Of a stretch of DNA of 64,000 nucleotides, positions 1 through 22,002 are shown in pieces (position 1 is the first letter of the stretch; every line of letters begins with the position of its first letter). The notes beneath the pieces were generated by a model. It did not search any database and was not told the DNA's origin. It saw nothing but the letters and a program-made list of their open reading frames with translations. The DNA is taken from positions 2,964,001-3,028,000 of the forward strand of contig NC_046360.1 of NCBI RefSeq assembly GCF_004027225.2. The letters run 5' to 3'. Made by a program: the position numbers and the translations under genes. This DNA is from Strigops habroptila (Eukaryota; Chordata; Aves; Psittaciformes; Psittacidae).

Positions 1-451
1 AGTTGACTTTCATGTGCTTCACTGAGATGTGTCGTTATTGCATATAATTAAGCAGGCAACCATAAATTGCTCCTGCCTTAATTTCTTCAGTTGTTATTCT
101 TTGTACTGGTATTTTGGCTTTCTAGTAGCACACTTTGGCATGTGTTTGAATTAAAAATAACACTTGTAATGGAGTTCAGTTATATTGTTCATTCTGAGCT
201 GGCAGAGACGTGATTGTCAGCACTGACTGTGGTGGAGAAGCCATGCTTAATCATTTCAAATAGCAGCTTGCTTCTACTAGTAAGTTTTGATTTAAAAGAA
301 GATTGTGGGGGAAAAAATACACATAAATATACGTCCTTGTCTATAGTGCACTGTGTTATTAGAAGCAGATGTGATGTCTGTTGCTTTTCTCTGAAGAAGC
401 TGCTCTTACCAGTGGATTCCAGTATTAAACCAGCAAGTATTTCTCTTTCAG

Positions 452-1209
452 CTGATCCTTGGCATTCCTGAACAAGCCCTGAATATTCTGCACATGGCAA
501 TAGAACCTGTCTTGGCCCACGGAGCTGTCCTGGACAAAGGTTGTGCCATGTTCTTGGTGGCCAAATGTCAGGTGGCTTCTGCAGCATCCTACACGCCACA
601 GAAGAAGATTGAAGGTAGCGTGAAGAGTGATTCTCCTCCCTGACACTATGCAGAGAAGTGCAAACCAGTGTATATACTGGGGTCCTGCTACACAATCACC
701 ATTAAGAAAATACTAAATTATACAGCAGTGATATTACCTAGATTTAAGATAGCAAAATTAGTTATTCAACAGCCACTATGTTTATAGTGGAGTCTTGTTT
801 ATCTGCATGCTTTCACACCCATGTTTTGCAGTGAAGGCGGAATAACAGAGAGCTGAAAGAGCATGTTGCTAAGACACAAATTGTTTTGAAAAGCTGAGGA
901 ATTTGTCATTGGGCTCCTCAGAATTGAGCTGTATCACTTGGAATTGTTCTGGTGATCTTATCTTAAATGTGACTGTTCCGCTTTTTTTCCACAGCTTTGG
1001 AATCTGCTATCTTGAATCTAAATGAAGCCAAGACTTACTTCGCCAAAGTGGACTGTAAAGAGCAGCTCAGAGACGTTCTCTACTTCCAAGCCCGGCTGTT
1101 CCACACCCTAGGCAAGACCCAGGAAAGGAACAAATGTGCCATGTTGTTCCGTCAGTTGCACCAGGAGCTGCCGGCACACGGTGTCCCCTTAATCAATGCC
1201 TTCAAGTGA
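452..1209 (+). CDS. ANAPC5: ANAPC5 (APC/C subunit 5), last two coding exons
   Basis: Two exons, 452-614 and 995-1209, are joined by a GT-AG intron with the split codon G|CT. The first reads LILGIPEQALNILHMA and continues in the same frame. The second contains LNEAKTYFAKVDCKEQ and FQARLFHTLGKTQERN and ends HGVPLINAFK before TGA at 1207-1209. These closely match the C-terminus of vertebrate APC5 as I remember it. APC5 is a TPR-rich scaffold subunit of the anaphase-promoting complex, the nuclear/cytoplasmic E3 ubiquitin ligase that degrades cyclins and securin. The upstream exons lie off the left edge. Only about 126 residues are visible, and they look intact. The next gene, CAMKK2, lies downstream on the same strand. 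Confidence 0.96.
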
Positions 1210-1309
1210 TGCATTTAAAGATGAGATTTGTTTGTTTTCCTGGGTATTTTTTTTTTTTTACAAATGTCTTTTTATTATAGTCAGTATTCCATGTTTCAAA
1301 ATAACTGCA

Positions 1310-1315
1310 AATAAA
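1310..1315 (+). terminator. ANAPC5 polyadenylation signal
   Basis: A canonical aataaa lies 101 bases after the ANAPC5 stop codon, with T- and TG-rich sequence just downstream (ttctgttgaa, ttgcattttgtttgc). It implies a very short 3' UTR. A 12-base T run sits in that UTR near 1247-1259. Confidence 0.8.
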
Positions 1316-1329
1316 TCATGGTCTTCTGT

Positions 1330-3020
1330 TGAACAAACTTGCATTTTGTTTGCAATGACGTAAGGGAAAACATGGGTTTCCACCCATTTCACTTTTATTC
1401 TGTACTTGTAACTAAGAATAAGAATTGAACAGGGGGAAAATAGACAGACTCTCTTGTCTGCATGATAAACACACTGAGGGGAATGGTGCAGTCACAGTGA
1501 AATAATATCTGTTCTTTGTTGTGACATTTTCAGAATCAATGCTGGCTTTATGAACACTGAGGAACAAAAACTAGCGGAAAATGTATGCGAAGCTGCTTTG
1601 TTCTTGTTTTAAGTGGTATAGAACGGGTCTCATTTAAAACATGTCCTTGCATTTAACCTGTCTACAGTCGCTGTTTACTCCATAGAAACAGATGGTGCTG
1701 GCAGAAGGGAAAAAAAACAGGATTCAGTTGGAGAAGTCTAATGGTGCAGAGTCCCGGCATTGTTGTTCCGTGTGTCCTTGTGCAAAGAGCAGCTGAGAGA
1801 AGAGGTGAACAACAGCCCCAGCACAGCTTATTGTACGTGTTCTCCCGTAGGTGCTGGTATAATTTACCTGCTCTGGTTTTAGGGGTGAATAAATGAAGAT
1901 GGTTGCAACTAACTCAATATCTGGTACGCTGCCATTGAGTTCTAGTAATTAGATCCTTGTTTTGGAAGAAAATGTCATTTTGGATGTGGGCGGGATTGCC
2001 TTTTTGTGAGTGTAAACCTTCTGTGGGTGAACCTTGGGGATGGGGGATCCAGTCCTTTCACCTTGTGACTACATAGAAGGTGAACATCATGAGTGTAAAC
2101 ACTTGGAGGTGCCCTGCCAGGATCTTGAAATCACTAGATTAAATTGTGGCATTGTTAGCAATGAGAAGGCAAGAGCAGCCCTAAACCTGGCTCTGCTGGG
2201 GCAGAAAAGCTCTAAGATGGGGTTGAAACAAGGGTAGTTCAGTGCTGGTTTAGCCATCCTGTTAAGTAGTATTGGAATGTGGTTGTTGGCAGGTAATCAG
2301 TGCCTTGGTTTTAAAACACTGACTTTATTTCTAACAGGGAAGAGCAACCCAGGTTTGCAGAAACGCTGGTTTTGGTGGCTCATCCCCTCTCAGCTACGTT
2401 TTAATCCTCGTAATCCATAAAACATTTGGAGCACCTACAATGTTCCAGTAAGTGCATAAACCTGACTTCTAGAATGGCTTTCAAGATCCTGGTCAAAATA
2501 GCAGCGTTTATCCGTAACACTTGTTTGGAAGCATGGCTCTGCTCCAGGGAGCTCTACACTGGCAAAGTGGTGCCCGCATCTGAAAGCAACAGCGTTCGCA
2601 TCTGCTCGAGGTTGAAGCTGTTGCTTCATGAACAGAAGAATCGATCAGGTGAGCTCAGCGCAGGAACGGTGCTTGATCAGAGTGTTCTTGGTAAGAAAAC
2701 TAACCAGGCTTAGCGTGGACAAAGCAAGGGAGATGTTTACAAAGGGCCAGTGCCAGCCGGGGAGCTCCAGGCTGTGCCCATGTGGCAGCATTGCCTCCGT
2801 CCCAGGGCTGCAGAGCTGCAACCTGGGCAGGAGCAGTGCTCAGAGGTGGTGGCAGTGGCCTGGCGGTGGCTGCTGTGACATTTCCAGATACACTGGTTTC
2901 TAAAACCCTCCTTAGGTGATGATTAGGAAGCATTGGGCAATGGCTCAGCAGAGGCCATGGGAGGCTGGTGCAGGTCAACCCGTTTGGACCAGTTGACCTC
3001 ACGCTGCAAACCCAGTGTTT
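1330..3020. other. Intergenic, ANAPC5 to CAMKK2 promoter
   Basis: I see no exon, repeat family member or RNA gene here. Open frames around 2034-2237 and 2426-2903 have no recognisable protein similarity and no supporting splice structure. G+C content rises towards the CpG island at the right-hand end. Confidence 0.5.
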
Positions 3021-3029
3021 GCACAAGGG

Positions 3030-3830
3030 CAAAAGGGGAGGAAGCTCCGGCCGGGAGCGACGAGAGGAGGCTCGGGCTTGTTTGCCGGGCGATGGTACGC
3101 GGGTGCCCGGAGGAGCGGGACCGGCCGGGTCCCCCCCCCCCCGGCTGCGCTGCGCGGTAAAGGCGGGGCCGCGGCCGGAGCGGGGATAAAATGCTAAAAC
3201 AAAGAAACAATCGTAAAAGCCCCAAACCATAACAAAAAACGCACCCCAAAGAACGGCTTTGGGGGCGGGCGGGCAGGATGCGGCTGCCCGGGGGGAAACC
3301 TCCCCTTCCCCGGGGCGGAGCGGGGCCTCCCTCCCTCCTCCCCTCCCTCCCTCCCTCCCTCTCTCCTTCCTTCCATCCATCCCTCCCTCCTTCCCTCGCT
3401 GCCGCCGCCGCCGCCGGAGCGGAACCGAAAGCGAAGGCGGCTCCGGGTCCGCGGGGCCGCTCCCTCGGTCGGCGGAGCGGCGCGTCCCGCCAGGTCGGTG
3501 GCCGCGGGTGCGGGCGGGGAGGCCGGGGCGGGCCCGGTCGGGGCTGCGGCTGCGGAGACAAAGCCGCGCCCGGAGGCACCGGCACCGGCGGGTGTGGGCG
3601 GCCGCGCCGGGCCGGGGATGCGCTGCGAGCCGGGAGCGGCATCTCCGTCCAGCGGGGCTCGCAGCCGGCCTGTGCGGGCATCCCGGCGGGGCGGGAGCCG
3701 TGCTCACATGTCCCCGTCCCTCTTCGGGTTGCTGCGCCGCGGCCGCCCGGGCCCGGCAGCATCCTGCTCGCCTTTCGTGTGCCGGTGGTACCCGGTGGGC
3801 TGGCAGCATCCGCGGGCTGGGGATGTGACA
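3030..3830 (+). promoter_or_regulatory. CAMKK2: CpG island, probable CAMKK2 promoter and non-coding first exon
   Basis: This stretch is strongly G+C rich and dense in CpG, unlike its flanks, with many GGGCGGG-type Sp1-like boxes. It lies 4.6-5.4 kb before the first CAMKK2 coding exon and on the correct side of it. A possible 5' UTR donor is CCAG|gtcggt at 3494, which would splice to the acceptor at 8381-8383. The exact transcription start and donor are inference. The long open frames on both strands here are composition artefacts of G+C-rich DNA. Confidence 0.75.
3322..3417. repeat. (CTCC/CCTT)n homopyrimidine tract followed by (GCC)n
   Basis: The plus strand is almost pure C and T (repeats of ccctccct, then ccttcctt and ccatccat), followed by five GCC triplets, gccgccgccgccgcc. 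It is a simple-sequence tract inside the CpG island. Homopurine/homopyrimidine tracts next to promoters can adopt non-B DNA, but that is inference here. Confidence 0.85.
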
Positions 3831-3839
3831 AGGTGGTGG

Positions 3840-6800
3840 CTGTCCCTGTGACACCAGGTGACCTGCAGACCCCCACTGGGCTCCCGACCGGAGAGGTGCG
3901 GGCTTGGAACGGGGGCACTGGGAGAGTTAGGCCGTGGGGTTGGGGAAAGGAGGGGATTTTTAAGGTCAAGGAGCAATGAGGGGCCAGGAGACGATGGAGG
4001 GGATGGAGTTGGTGGAGTGACTGTGTGCAGGAGACAGGTCCGATTAGGAGAAGCCACAGTTTGGGTCGCTGTGAGTGCCTGAGCGTGGTTAGGAGGTGGG
4101 ACGCAGCCCTGTGGCCACGTGCACAGCACAGAGCATCAGGAGCGTGAAGGTAACAGTAGAGACCAAAAGCAGCAGCAGGATGACCACAGGAAGCTGCTGC
4201 GATGGAGCTGTGGGCTGACCACGCGGCTGTGTGATGCTACATGAGCAGAAACCATCCCTGGAGACAGGACCAGGTTGTCCTCAGGGCCAGGGGGACTGTG
4301 CTGGGAGTCATGTGTGGTGGCTGTGGGTACTGGAGCTGCCTTCATGGCCCCTAACTGGAGAGGCAGCCCCTATCCTGGGAGAAGGAGCCCATCCCTCTCC
4401 TGGCCCCTCTCAACGAGCAGTTAGTTTCAGGAAAAACAGCCAACAGAACCCAGGAGCCCATCCGTGAGTGCACTGCAGGAGGGTCGATCGACCAGTGCAG
4501 TTCCAGGGAAGGTGGCTGTTTTCACACTGGGGAGGTAATTTGGAGGAAGCTTTGCTTTCAACTCAGCCCTAATGTCTTTTAAGTGGTGTTCACAAAGCAC
4601 GGAGCCGCTCTCGTTTCCTGTCTTGCGGGCATCGTGGCGGGAGCTGTTGTTTCCAGGAAAGCTGGGATGCTGGACAAAGTGATGGTGGTTTCCTGAGCGC
4701 ATCCTGGCCTGTGCTCAACACCCTGTCCTGAGCTTATGCTCTTGTTTTGGGATGCTCATTGCTCAAGGAGTATTAGGCATTGTCATCAAGATTTCTTATG
4801 ATCTTGGTAAAGATGTGTTTTGACTCGTACTGAAACCTTCCACTGGGTTTTGTGCTGTTCCGATGCTACCAGCCCGGCTTTGTATTTTGTCTCCCAATTC
4901 TTTCACTGGGGTGGATGGGCCAGGGAGTGCAGGAGGCTCTTCTCTTCACCCCAGGGGCAATGCAAACGTTTGCTGCCTGGGCACAGGGACCTGGTGTAGA
5001 TGGCAGCTGGGTGTCCGTTTCAAGTATCTCATTATTTTGGGTGTCCTCAGACTTCTAGAGAAGCTGATGAGAGATGTTTTTCCATTAGAAGTCAGGCGGG
5101 GATGCATATGGTCTTTGTATACTACAGTGACTAATATATTTCTGGCAAGCTCTGTGCTTGCCCGTAGGAAGGGAAACTGTGATCGATGCCCCCGTTTGTT
5201 GCAGATGACACCACTCTTGGCACTGGCACTTCCACTGCTGACAGTGACCACAGGGAAAGCAAAATAGCCCCTGGACTCTGCCCAGCAAGAGTGATAACTG
5301 CCCCATGCGCCGGCCCTGGTTAACTGTTAACCACAGACCTTCAGTGGCAACAGGGGGAGGATCCTCTGCGAGTAAAACCAGCCTTGGTTTGGGTGGTTTG
5401 TGTTCAGTTTTGTTATAAACAGCTTGGTTTTGCAGTGCATAAGCTGACCCCCATGGAAGGATGGATGGAGATGTCACTGCTGGAGCTGCCACCCAGTCAT
5501 ATTCCCATGGGAGGGTCCGACCCTGACACTGTGTCTGGCCTTGCTGGAGGGAATCATGGCAGGGGAAGGCGAGCGTGCGGGAGCTGGGGGCACCGTCCCA
5601 TTGCTCACCCTGCACTGGGGTAGAGAAACAGCTCCAGGGAGGGAAGGACAGGCCGGTGCATCCGTCCGCTCCCATTTAAATCTGTGCAGCCAGTGCTGGC
5701 TGCAAGGTGCCATCCTCTTCCCTCCTGAAACCAGGCAGTGTGTTCCCATCCGGAGGTGGGTGCATCCCAGCAGGGACCAGGCAAGGGACCACATGCTCAC
5801 AGCGGAGCTGGGGCGGCAGGAGGGGGCTGTAAAAATCACTTCCCTCTTGCGGGGGCTGATTTTGCTCCCATTCGTTTCCACTGAGCCACGTGGACGCTGA
5901 ACGAGAGGGAGAGCCGCTGCCTGGGTTTCACAGAGCTCTTTTCATTTTAATATCCCTCTCCTTGCTGAATTAGATGCGAGACTGATTGCTTCGATAATCC
6001 TGCCGCAGCCGCTATGGGTTGTATGTGGATTGCAGCCAAAAGCCGTGCCGATAAATCATTCCTATACACCAGGCTGTTAGAGCTCCCGAGGATTTTGTGG
6101 GCATGTGCTGCTCGCTTTTACATAAGGATCTGCTGGAGTTCATACCAGAATGTGCCGCTTTTCCCTGGGCAAACCGGGTGGGTTGGTGAAGCCAAAGCCT
6201 CTGGGCTGTATTTCCCCTCTTTGGGTTTATTCCCCCCATTCCAGCTACTTTAGTTTTCCCTCTGGATGGGAATACAGCTCTTCTCCTCCTCCTCCTCAGC
6301 CTCCCCTTGTGCTTATTAAGGTTGCATTACCATTAGCAGTTGTCCCACATCCCGTGGGGCTGTGTTCAACAGTGGGATCTATGATTTTGTGGTCCCACTT
6401 TGGGTTTCTTTCAGGGAAGGTATCATCTCACAGGGCAATCTCTGCAAAACCCCATGCTTGGCCCGTTTGCACACACATCAAGGGAAAAAGCCCCCCAAAT
6501 ATCCACCCTTGCCAATACTACAGTGGTGCTTGGATGACTTTTAGCCTGTTTAGAGAGTCTGGGGGAGCCTGCTTGAAGTCATCAGCCTTGATATGTTTAT
6601 CCTGGTCAAGCCAGTTAACTCCTGCTGGCCAGGGCACGCTCAGCTCTCAAGTTGGGCAGAGGCTTCATAACTCAGTTTTGGTTTAGCCTGGCAAAGTTCA
6701 GCATGAACCCTTGGAAACCCGGATGCAGGCAGGATGCTTGGCTGTGCTGTGCCACCACCAGGGACCGGTGCTGCAGCCGGCGATGCTCCCGGGGTGCCTT

Positions 6801-8383
6801 CATCCACGAGCTGCCTTTTTAGGTGCGGTTGTGGCACACGGTGAGGGCACAGGGCATGGCATTCCGGATCAGCTCCGGCTTCGGGACACAGCTATTTTTA
6901 TGTGTCCACTGGCAGCGTGCCCAAAGCAAGCCAGGCAAATGGCAACTGGCCTCGAGATGCATCCCTGAGGGTTCGGGATGAACGGGGCAAGCTGCCTGTT
7001 TATTTTAATCCATTTTGGGAGCGCATTAAAACACACTCCCGTGGCTGCCAGCAGCACTGGGGAGGGGATTTTGCAGCCACCATGCCCGAGACACAGAGCC
7101 TTGGCTTGGCTGGTGGCTCCCGGCTCTCCTGCCCAGCAAAGCTCCAACCGGGAGTGGATTCAGCCTTGTGAAACACGGCGTTTCTGGAATAGTTTGTCCT
7201 TGTTGCTGTTCGTTAGCTTATTTATAGCCTCCCCATCCCTTGCGTGTCTCTGCGCCTCGAAACAGCAAGCGGCGCCAGGTCGGCTTCAGCTCCAGGCTGA
7301 TCCCACTCGGGCAAAAAATCTCCAGTTTATGGATTGGTGTTGAAAACAGCAATTAGGCCATTGTGAAGCCTTGAGGAAGGGGGAGAGGATTTGATTTCTG
7401 CACTTGACCCGTAATTTCTGCGGGGCTGATTCAGAGTGCTTGTGCTGCGGGTGCATCACGGAAACTTCAGTGGAGATAAGTGGAGCTAATTTTAACTGTC
7501 CGCCTCGCTGAGGTGTGGGAACCAGGCAGAAAAACGCCTCAAACCTTGTTCCTGCTTCTGGGCTGTGTTTCGGGATGGGTTTTTTCACTTGCTTCTGCAG
7601 AAACTCGTTAACCTAGAAATTAAAAACAGCACCGGCACCGCGGCAGGGCAGAGCGGTGGCTTACAAACAACCAGCCAACCATCAAAGTGCCCCAGCTGCT
7701 GTGGGACATATGGTGTGTGTGAATTAATACCATTTTCTTCCCTTTTTGAATTGCTATTTAATTATTTGAGAATGTTTAAACGTTCTTTGTGGCTAACAGA
7801 ATTGTTTCTCCTTTATCTCAAGGTACAGGAACCTGAGTTTTGCATAGAAGGCCATAAGGAACCCAGAGCAAGTAAGGGAAATCGCTGGCAATGATGGGCT
7901 GCAGGAGGAGGCAGTGAGCCCAGGGGGCTGATCCTGCACCCCACGCTCGGTAAGTGGGTCCCTGTGTCCCTGAATTGCTTTGTACAGGGGGTGTTTGGCA
8001 GAGATGTGCCTGCTCTCAATCTGGAACCGAGCAGTAAAGCAGGGAACCAAGTGGTATTTATGCCAGTATAGTGCAGGGCTGGATCCTGCCCCTGTAAAAC
8101 ACCCTTTTAGGGTATTTCTGTAGCAGAAATGACGGGGCTGTTATTCCCTGGAGTGTTTAAATAAAGGGAGTGGAAGGAGCGGTGTCAGCAGCCTTGGGGC
8201 TGGGGCTGGCCCCTGCCTGGGGTCTGTCCCGTGGCAGGGTGGGTGCACATCCTGCTGCCATCCCACTGCTGCCCTTGGCTTTACCATCCCCTGTGGGATG
8301 AATAAATTAATCCATAGAATAACAACTGGTGGGAGTAAATCCTGTTCTCCAGCAGAGCCCACTGAGCTGCTGTGTGTTTGCAG
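3840..8383 (+). other. Probable CAMKK2 intron 1 (no coding exon seen)
   Basis: No sequence here matches a CAMKK2 coding segment or another gene I recognise. Several open frames on both strands are short, unspliced and without similarity. The region ends at the clean acceptor gtgtgtttgcag (8372-8383). If the CpG island is the promoter, this is a large 5' UTR intron. Confidence 0.5.
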
Positions 8384-8426
8384 GTCCCCATCGCAGCATG
8401 GCCAGGATGAGGCCGTTGCTCACACC

Positions 8427-17429
<9,003 letters not shown>

Positions 17430-20400
17430 ACATCGACTTTATGGTTCTGTTGAGCAGCTTGGTCCAGGGCACGTTCTAAAGTGTGCAGCTGAGGATGAGC
17501 GACATCAACAGAGCCTGCACCAAACACAGCATGACACGGCGCTATCTCAGTATAATGCTGGATGTAGAGCTTACACAGCAGCATGTTACCAGACATCCGA
17601 CTACTTGCCATGAACATCGAAGCATCTCCGACCGCTTGGACTGCTGACTTCCCACGGGAAAGGCGCTGGCTGGCAGCAGAGGTGAGCTTGTGTGGAGCAA
17701 AAAGAACCCAACAAAGCAGTCAAAACGTGCATTTGGAACTGCTTTTAATGCCAAATCGTTTCCAGGGACTGATGCCAGCGTCCCAGGGGTGTTGTAGGCC
17801 CATCGTGTAGGTGACACACACGACAGTAAAACTACACTCTGAGGGTTCACAACCAACCGGAAATGTTGTTGCATCTATTTCTTGTCATTTTCTGGTTTGT
17901 TTTTAATTGACATCTTTTTAACTGCATGGGAACAAAGCAAAAACCCACCTTTTCAGCTTTCTAAAGAATGCCTGCCTTTGGGAGCCAAGTTGTGTTAAGC
18001 AGCATCTTCGGGACACTCAGAAAGTGAGGTTAATTACCTCCCAAGGTAATTAATGCCATTCCTAAGGTCTTGGTGTGACAAGGACTTGGTAAGTTGAGTA
18101 TTCAGTGTATGAAAGGAAAAGGTATTTAAGGGCTTAAGTTCAGTCTGAACTATTTTTGCTGCAGACACACGAGTGAAAGGTGGTGTTTAGCTAAATGTTT
18201 GTTTTGAGCAGTAGAAGAAGCACTAACAACCATTTGTTTCTAAATCTTTTACTTGATCTAGGTAGATATATTATGAAATATAAAATTCAGGGTAAAATCC
18301 TTCACTTCCATGTACATTACATGGTTTACTACAATTAAAAATAATACAACGTATGCTATTTTTTAAGTATAGACTTAGGGCTTGCTTAGAATTTAAGATC
18401 TTCATGAAATACTTAGGTTAGGTAGTAATTTTCAATGAAACTTCTGTTTTCCAAACTCTTAATCTGGAGTCTGGGGCCAATGCTATGTTTTATTGCAAGT
18501 TCGTTACCAGTAATTTGTGAATGCCTGTGGATCAGAGGCTTGTTAGTAAATTAAGTGTATACCTAATTCATGGATTGTTTCTTATGAAGAGCTCCTTCAC
18601 CTTCAGTCAGATTACTCTGATTATTTTGTGGTGCTTGTAAAAAATAATCATCTATTGTGTGGTGGGAGAGCCTTTGATGTCCAGATTCGCTTTCCCAAGT
18701 TCTCTGTGCTTGGACAAAGCTGGAGAATGGCAGAGTGTGGATGAGCTGGAGAAGAATCAGGGTTTGCTTGAGGAAAGGGGTCACGGTAAGTACAGTTGTT
18801 CTGTGGATGGAGCACGGGACTGGGGGGGAAGATCTGACAATGTCTGATGTGGTTTTGTGACCTTGAATGAGGTGTTGAAATGATGGTGTACCTGAAAGAG
18901 GGGGAAGATTCACATGTCCCAGGTACGTAAGGGACTGCTAAGGTGTAATTCTTTGCCCTGAAGAAGAAGGCACTAGGAGAGACCCAGGTATTTTGGTTAA
19001 TGGTAAGATCTCTGCCTGCTAACCCTGGCCACACTTCAGGAAGTGACCATCCCCTTGTCTTCCTTCACCTTGGGCAGCGTGCCGAGGTCCTTCTCCCCAT
19101 TGCAGCTTCCTGGTTAAGACAGGTCTTTGTTAAAGCCAGGACAGCGTTAGCAAGTGCACGGGTGCCTGCACAAAGTGGCGCTTACATCTTTTGATCACTT
19201 GAAGCCATGCTCCCCCTAAATCACAATTTATTACCGAAACATTTTGGGGCTGGCCTCTCTCCGAAGCCAGTGCTGATGGTTTGTGGTTTAGGAGCAGTAC
19301 TATGGAGTTTGGAGCCATAAGACATGCACTGTTTTCCTCCTGTTTTCCTCCGAGGCTATGCCAAAGCCCTGCAGCTTTAGCTATGGGAAAACCAAACAGG
19401 TAACTTGGGTGCCAGCACTACTACAGCTGCCTGCTCCCCTCTTCCTAAACAGGACTTCTCACCGCAGGAATGCGTGTGAGAGGTTCATCCTCTAACCCTG
19501 CAAATGGACTTGTTCTGCCAAAAAAAAAAGAAACAAAAAGAATCAGGGAATCTGATTATTTGTAGCTGGTGCATAGTAACGTGTGTGGTGTGTTTCTGTT
19601 AAAGGTGAGTTGTAGAGATGCTCTGTGCTGCGTTATCTCTGGTGTGTGATGTCGGGTGCCTAGTGAGACAGTTTACACTTACCAAACAGGCTTGTCAGGT
19701 GTAACGCAGCTTCTGAACAGAATAAACTGTACCAGTTCCTCGATGCCCAGCCACAAAGCCACTGGGTCTCAGGCACTACCATAGCTCAGTGTCTTACAGC
19801 AAGCACGGGCTTGGTTCAGGAGGATCCTCAAGCTCCAAAACGATTGTCTCTCGGTGCCAGCTCGGGGCGGGCTGCAGCCAAACGCACATCTCTGAAACAA
19901 ACTCGATGTCAATTGTTCTTGCTGATGAGTTCTGTTGAAAGCATAAAGCGTGGCTGTGAGAGGAAGGGCTGTCTAACTGCATGACCTGTTAGAGAAGCTG
20001 TGCTGTATATAGCAATCTGCTCAGTTCCCCAGCGGCTGTTCCTTTGTAGTAGAGGTAGCTTCTTACAGTGAAGTAAACATTTTGCTTGTGCCTTGGAACT
20101 GGGCTCTAGCTTGATTTCCCCAACTCCCTTCCTCTTTTCAAGCAAGCCCAGTGCTGACTGTAGGCTTAATGCTGGGTACTAAGCCTTTTTGGCTCTGAAA
20201 GCACACAGGAAAGTGCTAAGGGGAAACCAGGCCTCTTGTCTGAGTAGTTTTCCTTGGTGGTCCCCTCTTACCTATCAGGCAATTGATCCATTTCTTTTCT
20301 AAGGTCCTGAACTATTGCTGATTTTTATACTGTTTGTTTAATGATCAAGGCTTGTGTTTCATTCCTACTCCTTTATTATGCATTTAACTTTATCAGGTGT

Positions 20401-20800
20401 ATCAAGTTTAAATACTGTGTATTTACCACTTTTAAATTATATTACCTAAGAAGAAAGGAAAAAACCAACCAAGTGTTTTTCCACAGAGCTGTTCAAGCTT
20501 CACTGTACAAGTTGAAATAAATGACATGCAACCAAACCCAGAGGTAGTGATCAAGTGAAACCATTATCCTGTTTGACTGGTCTTTATCAAGCTCTGAGAG
20601 TTTCCTTGTTGGAAGAGAAGCCCGAAAGCACCTTCCTGCATTAGTGAAGGTTGGTGCTCTGCCACGACTGGGGTTAGGATGAGACCGCAGCGGCTCCAGC
20701 CACTGCATCATCCAGACTGGGCCATTCACATGTACAGACTGGAGCACTGATTCTGTCCCATTTGAGTTGGGATACTCAGCAGTAGCAGGCAAATAAAGAC
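17430..20800 (+). other. CAMKK2: CAMKK2 3' UTR region with several poly(A) signals
   Basis: After the CAMKK2 stop codon no coding sequence is recognisable for about 4.5 kb up to the P2RX4 stop codon, which lies on the other strand. Canonical aataaa hexamers on the plus strand occur at 19721-19726, 20516-20521 and about 20791-20796. Mammalian CAMKK2 has a long 3' UTR, so this length is plausible. Which signal is used cannot be told from sequence. Confidence 0.6.
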
Positions 20801-21124
20801 TAAAACAAAAGGTGAGCCATGCTCGACTAACCCACCCTGACCTCTACCTCTCAAACCTTTTCCCTTGGATAGGGTTTTAATGCAACAGACCCAAAGAAGG
20901 TGTTAAGAGATCCAAGGTGGAGCAGAAGCTGTACACACTGCATCACTCTTGAGAGAATCAAGAGGCCAAGCAGACAGCAGCACTGGCTTTGATAGCTCCC
21001 AGTAATGGTATCTGTGTAAAACAAAGTTCACTGACCCTGACCTTCACGGGTTATCCCCCTGGGGAAAAACAAACAAGCAAAACCCAGCTTGCAGGACTCT
21101 AGGAGGGCTGAGAGATCATAATAT

Positions 21125-21130
21125 TTTATT
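21125..21130 (-). terminator. Probable P2RX4 polyadenylation signal
   Basis: The plus strand reads tttatt, which is aataaa on the P2RX4 strand, about 870 bases after the P2RX4 stop codon. It is the first canonical hexamer I found downstream of that gene before CAMKK2 territory. Confidence 0.6.
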
Positions 21131-22002
21131 AAAAAGAAAGTAAATTTTAAAGTAGTACCTTAAAAATTAGACAAAACAGGAATAAAAATATAATAATCTG
21201 TAACCAGTGAGCCATTTACCACAGCACAATGGCAGCAGCCACTGCTTTGTCTCAGTCTGTGGCTACTGGAGCTTGGAGACATGATTAAAGGGTAGGTACA
21301 GGCTCAGCTAAGCATGACAATCCTTCAGGGTATGGAAAAGTGAGCTGACAACAGCAACGAGCTGCTCTCCCAAGGTTAGGCAAGACCTGGCAGGGGCCAT
21401 GTTCACTGTAAGGAAGAATCTGTGCCTGTCACCCTGGGCTCTCTGCTACCAGAAAGGAGACCTGTCAAAATGAGAATGTCAGAGCAGTCCCCAGCCCAGG
21501 CTTAGCCGGTGCAGAGGCCTGGCATAAAAGCACAATTCTCCTTCTGTCCTTAGTGCAATTAACCTGGAAAGACAGCAGCCAAGGAGCAGACCCAGCTCTT
21601 CTCTCTGGTGTTGGCTCCAGCCAGCTAAAGTAGCGAAAAGTAGTGAAGAAAAAGTCCCTTTCTCAGGTTTGTTCCCCAACGCAGAGGGGGTGGGTCTCAC
21701 AGCAGGGTCACAGTAACGTTCACAGCAGCAGTTGGTGCTGTAGCAGCAGGAGGTCAGGAGTTTGTTCCATATGTCTCACCGACTCCCTGCAAGGATCAGA
21801 TTACAGGTTTCTACCAGAAATACCTTCTTTCTTTCCCTTCCTTTCACATAAAACCCTCTGCACTACTCAGACTTAACTTTCCAGTGCCACAAGGTCTTTT
21901 GATTCAGAAATCCACCCCCTGTAGCAACACTTCCCAGCAAACACAGGGCTGCAGGGCCAAGCTCTATGCTTGGTACCAGTCACACAACCTCACTAAGTCC
22001 TT

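Noticed and set aside
3259-3979. Long open frames on both strands through the CAMKK2 CpG island (up to 384 codons)
   Set aside because: They arise from stop-poor G+C-rich DNA, are low in complexity, overlap in several frames and match no protein I know.
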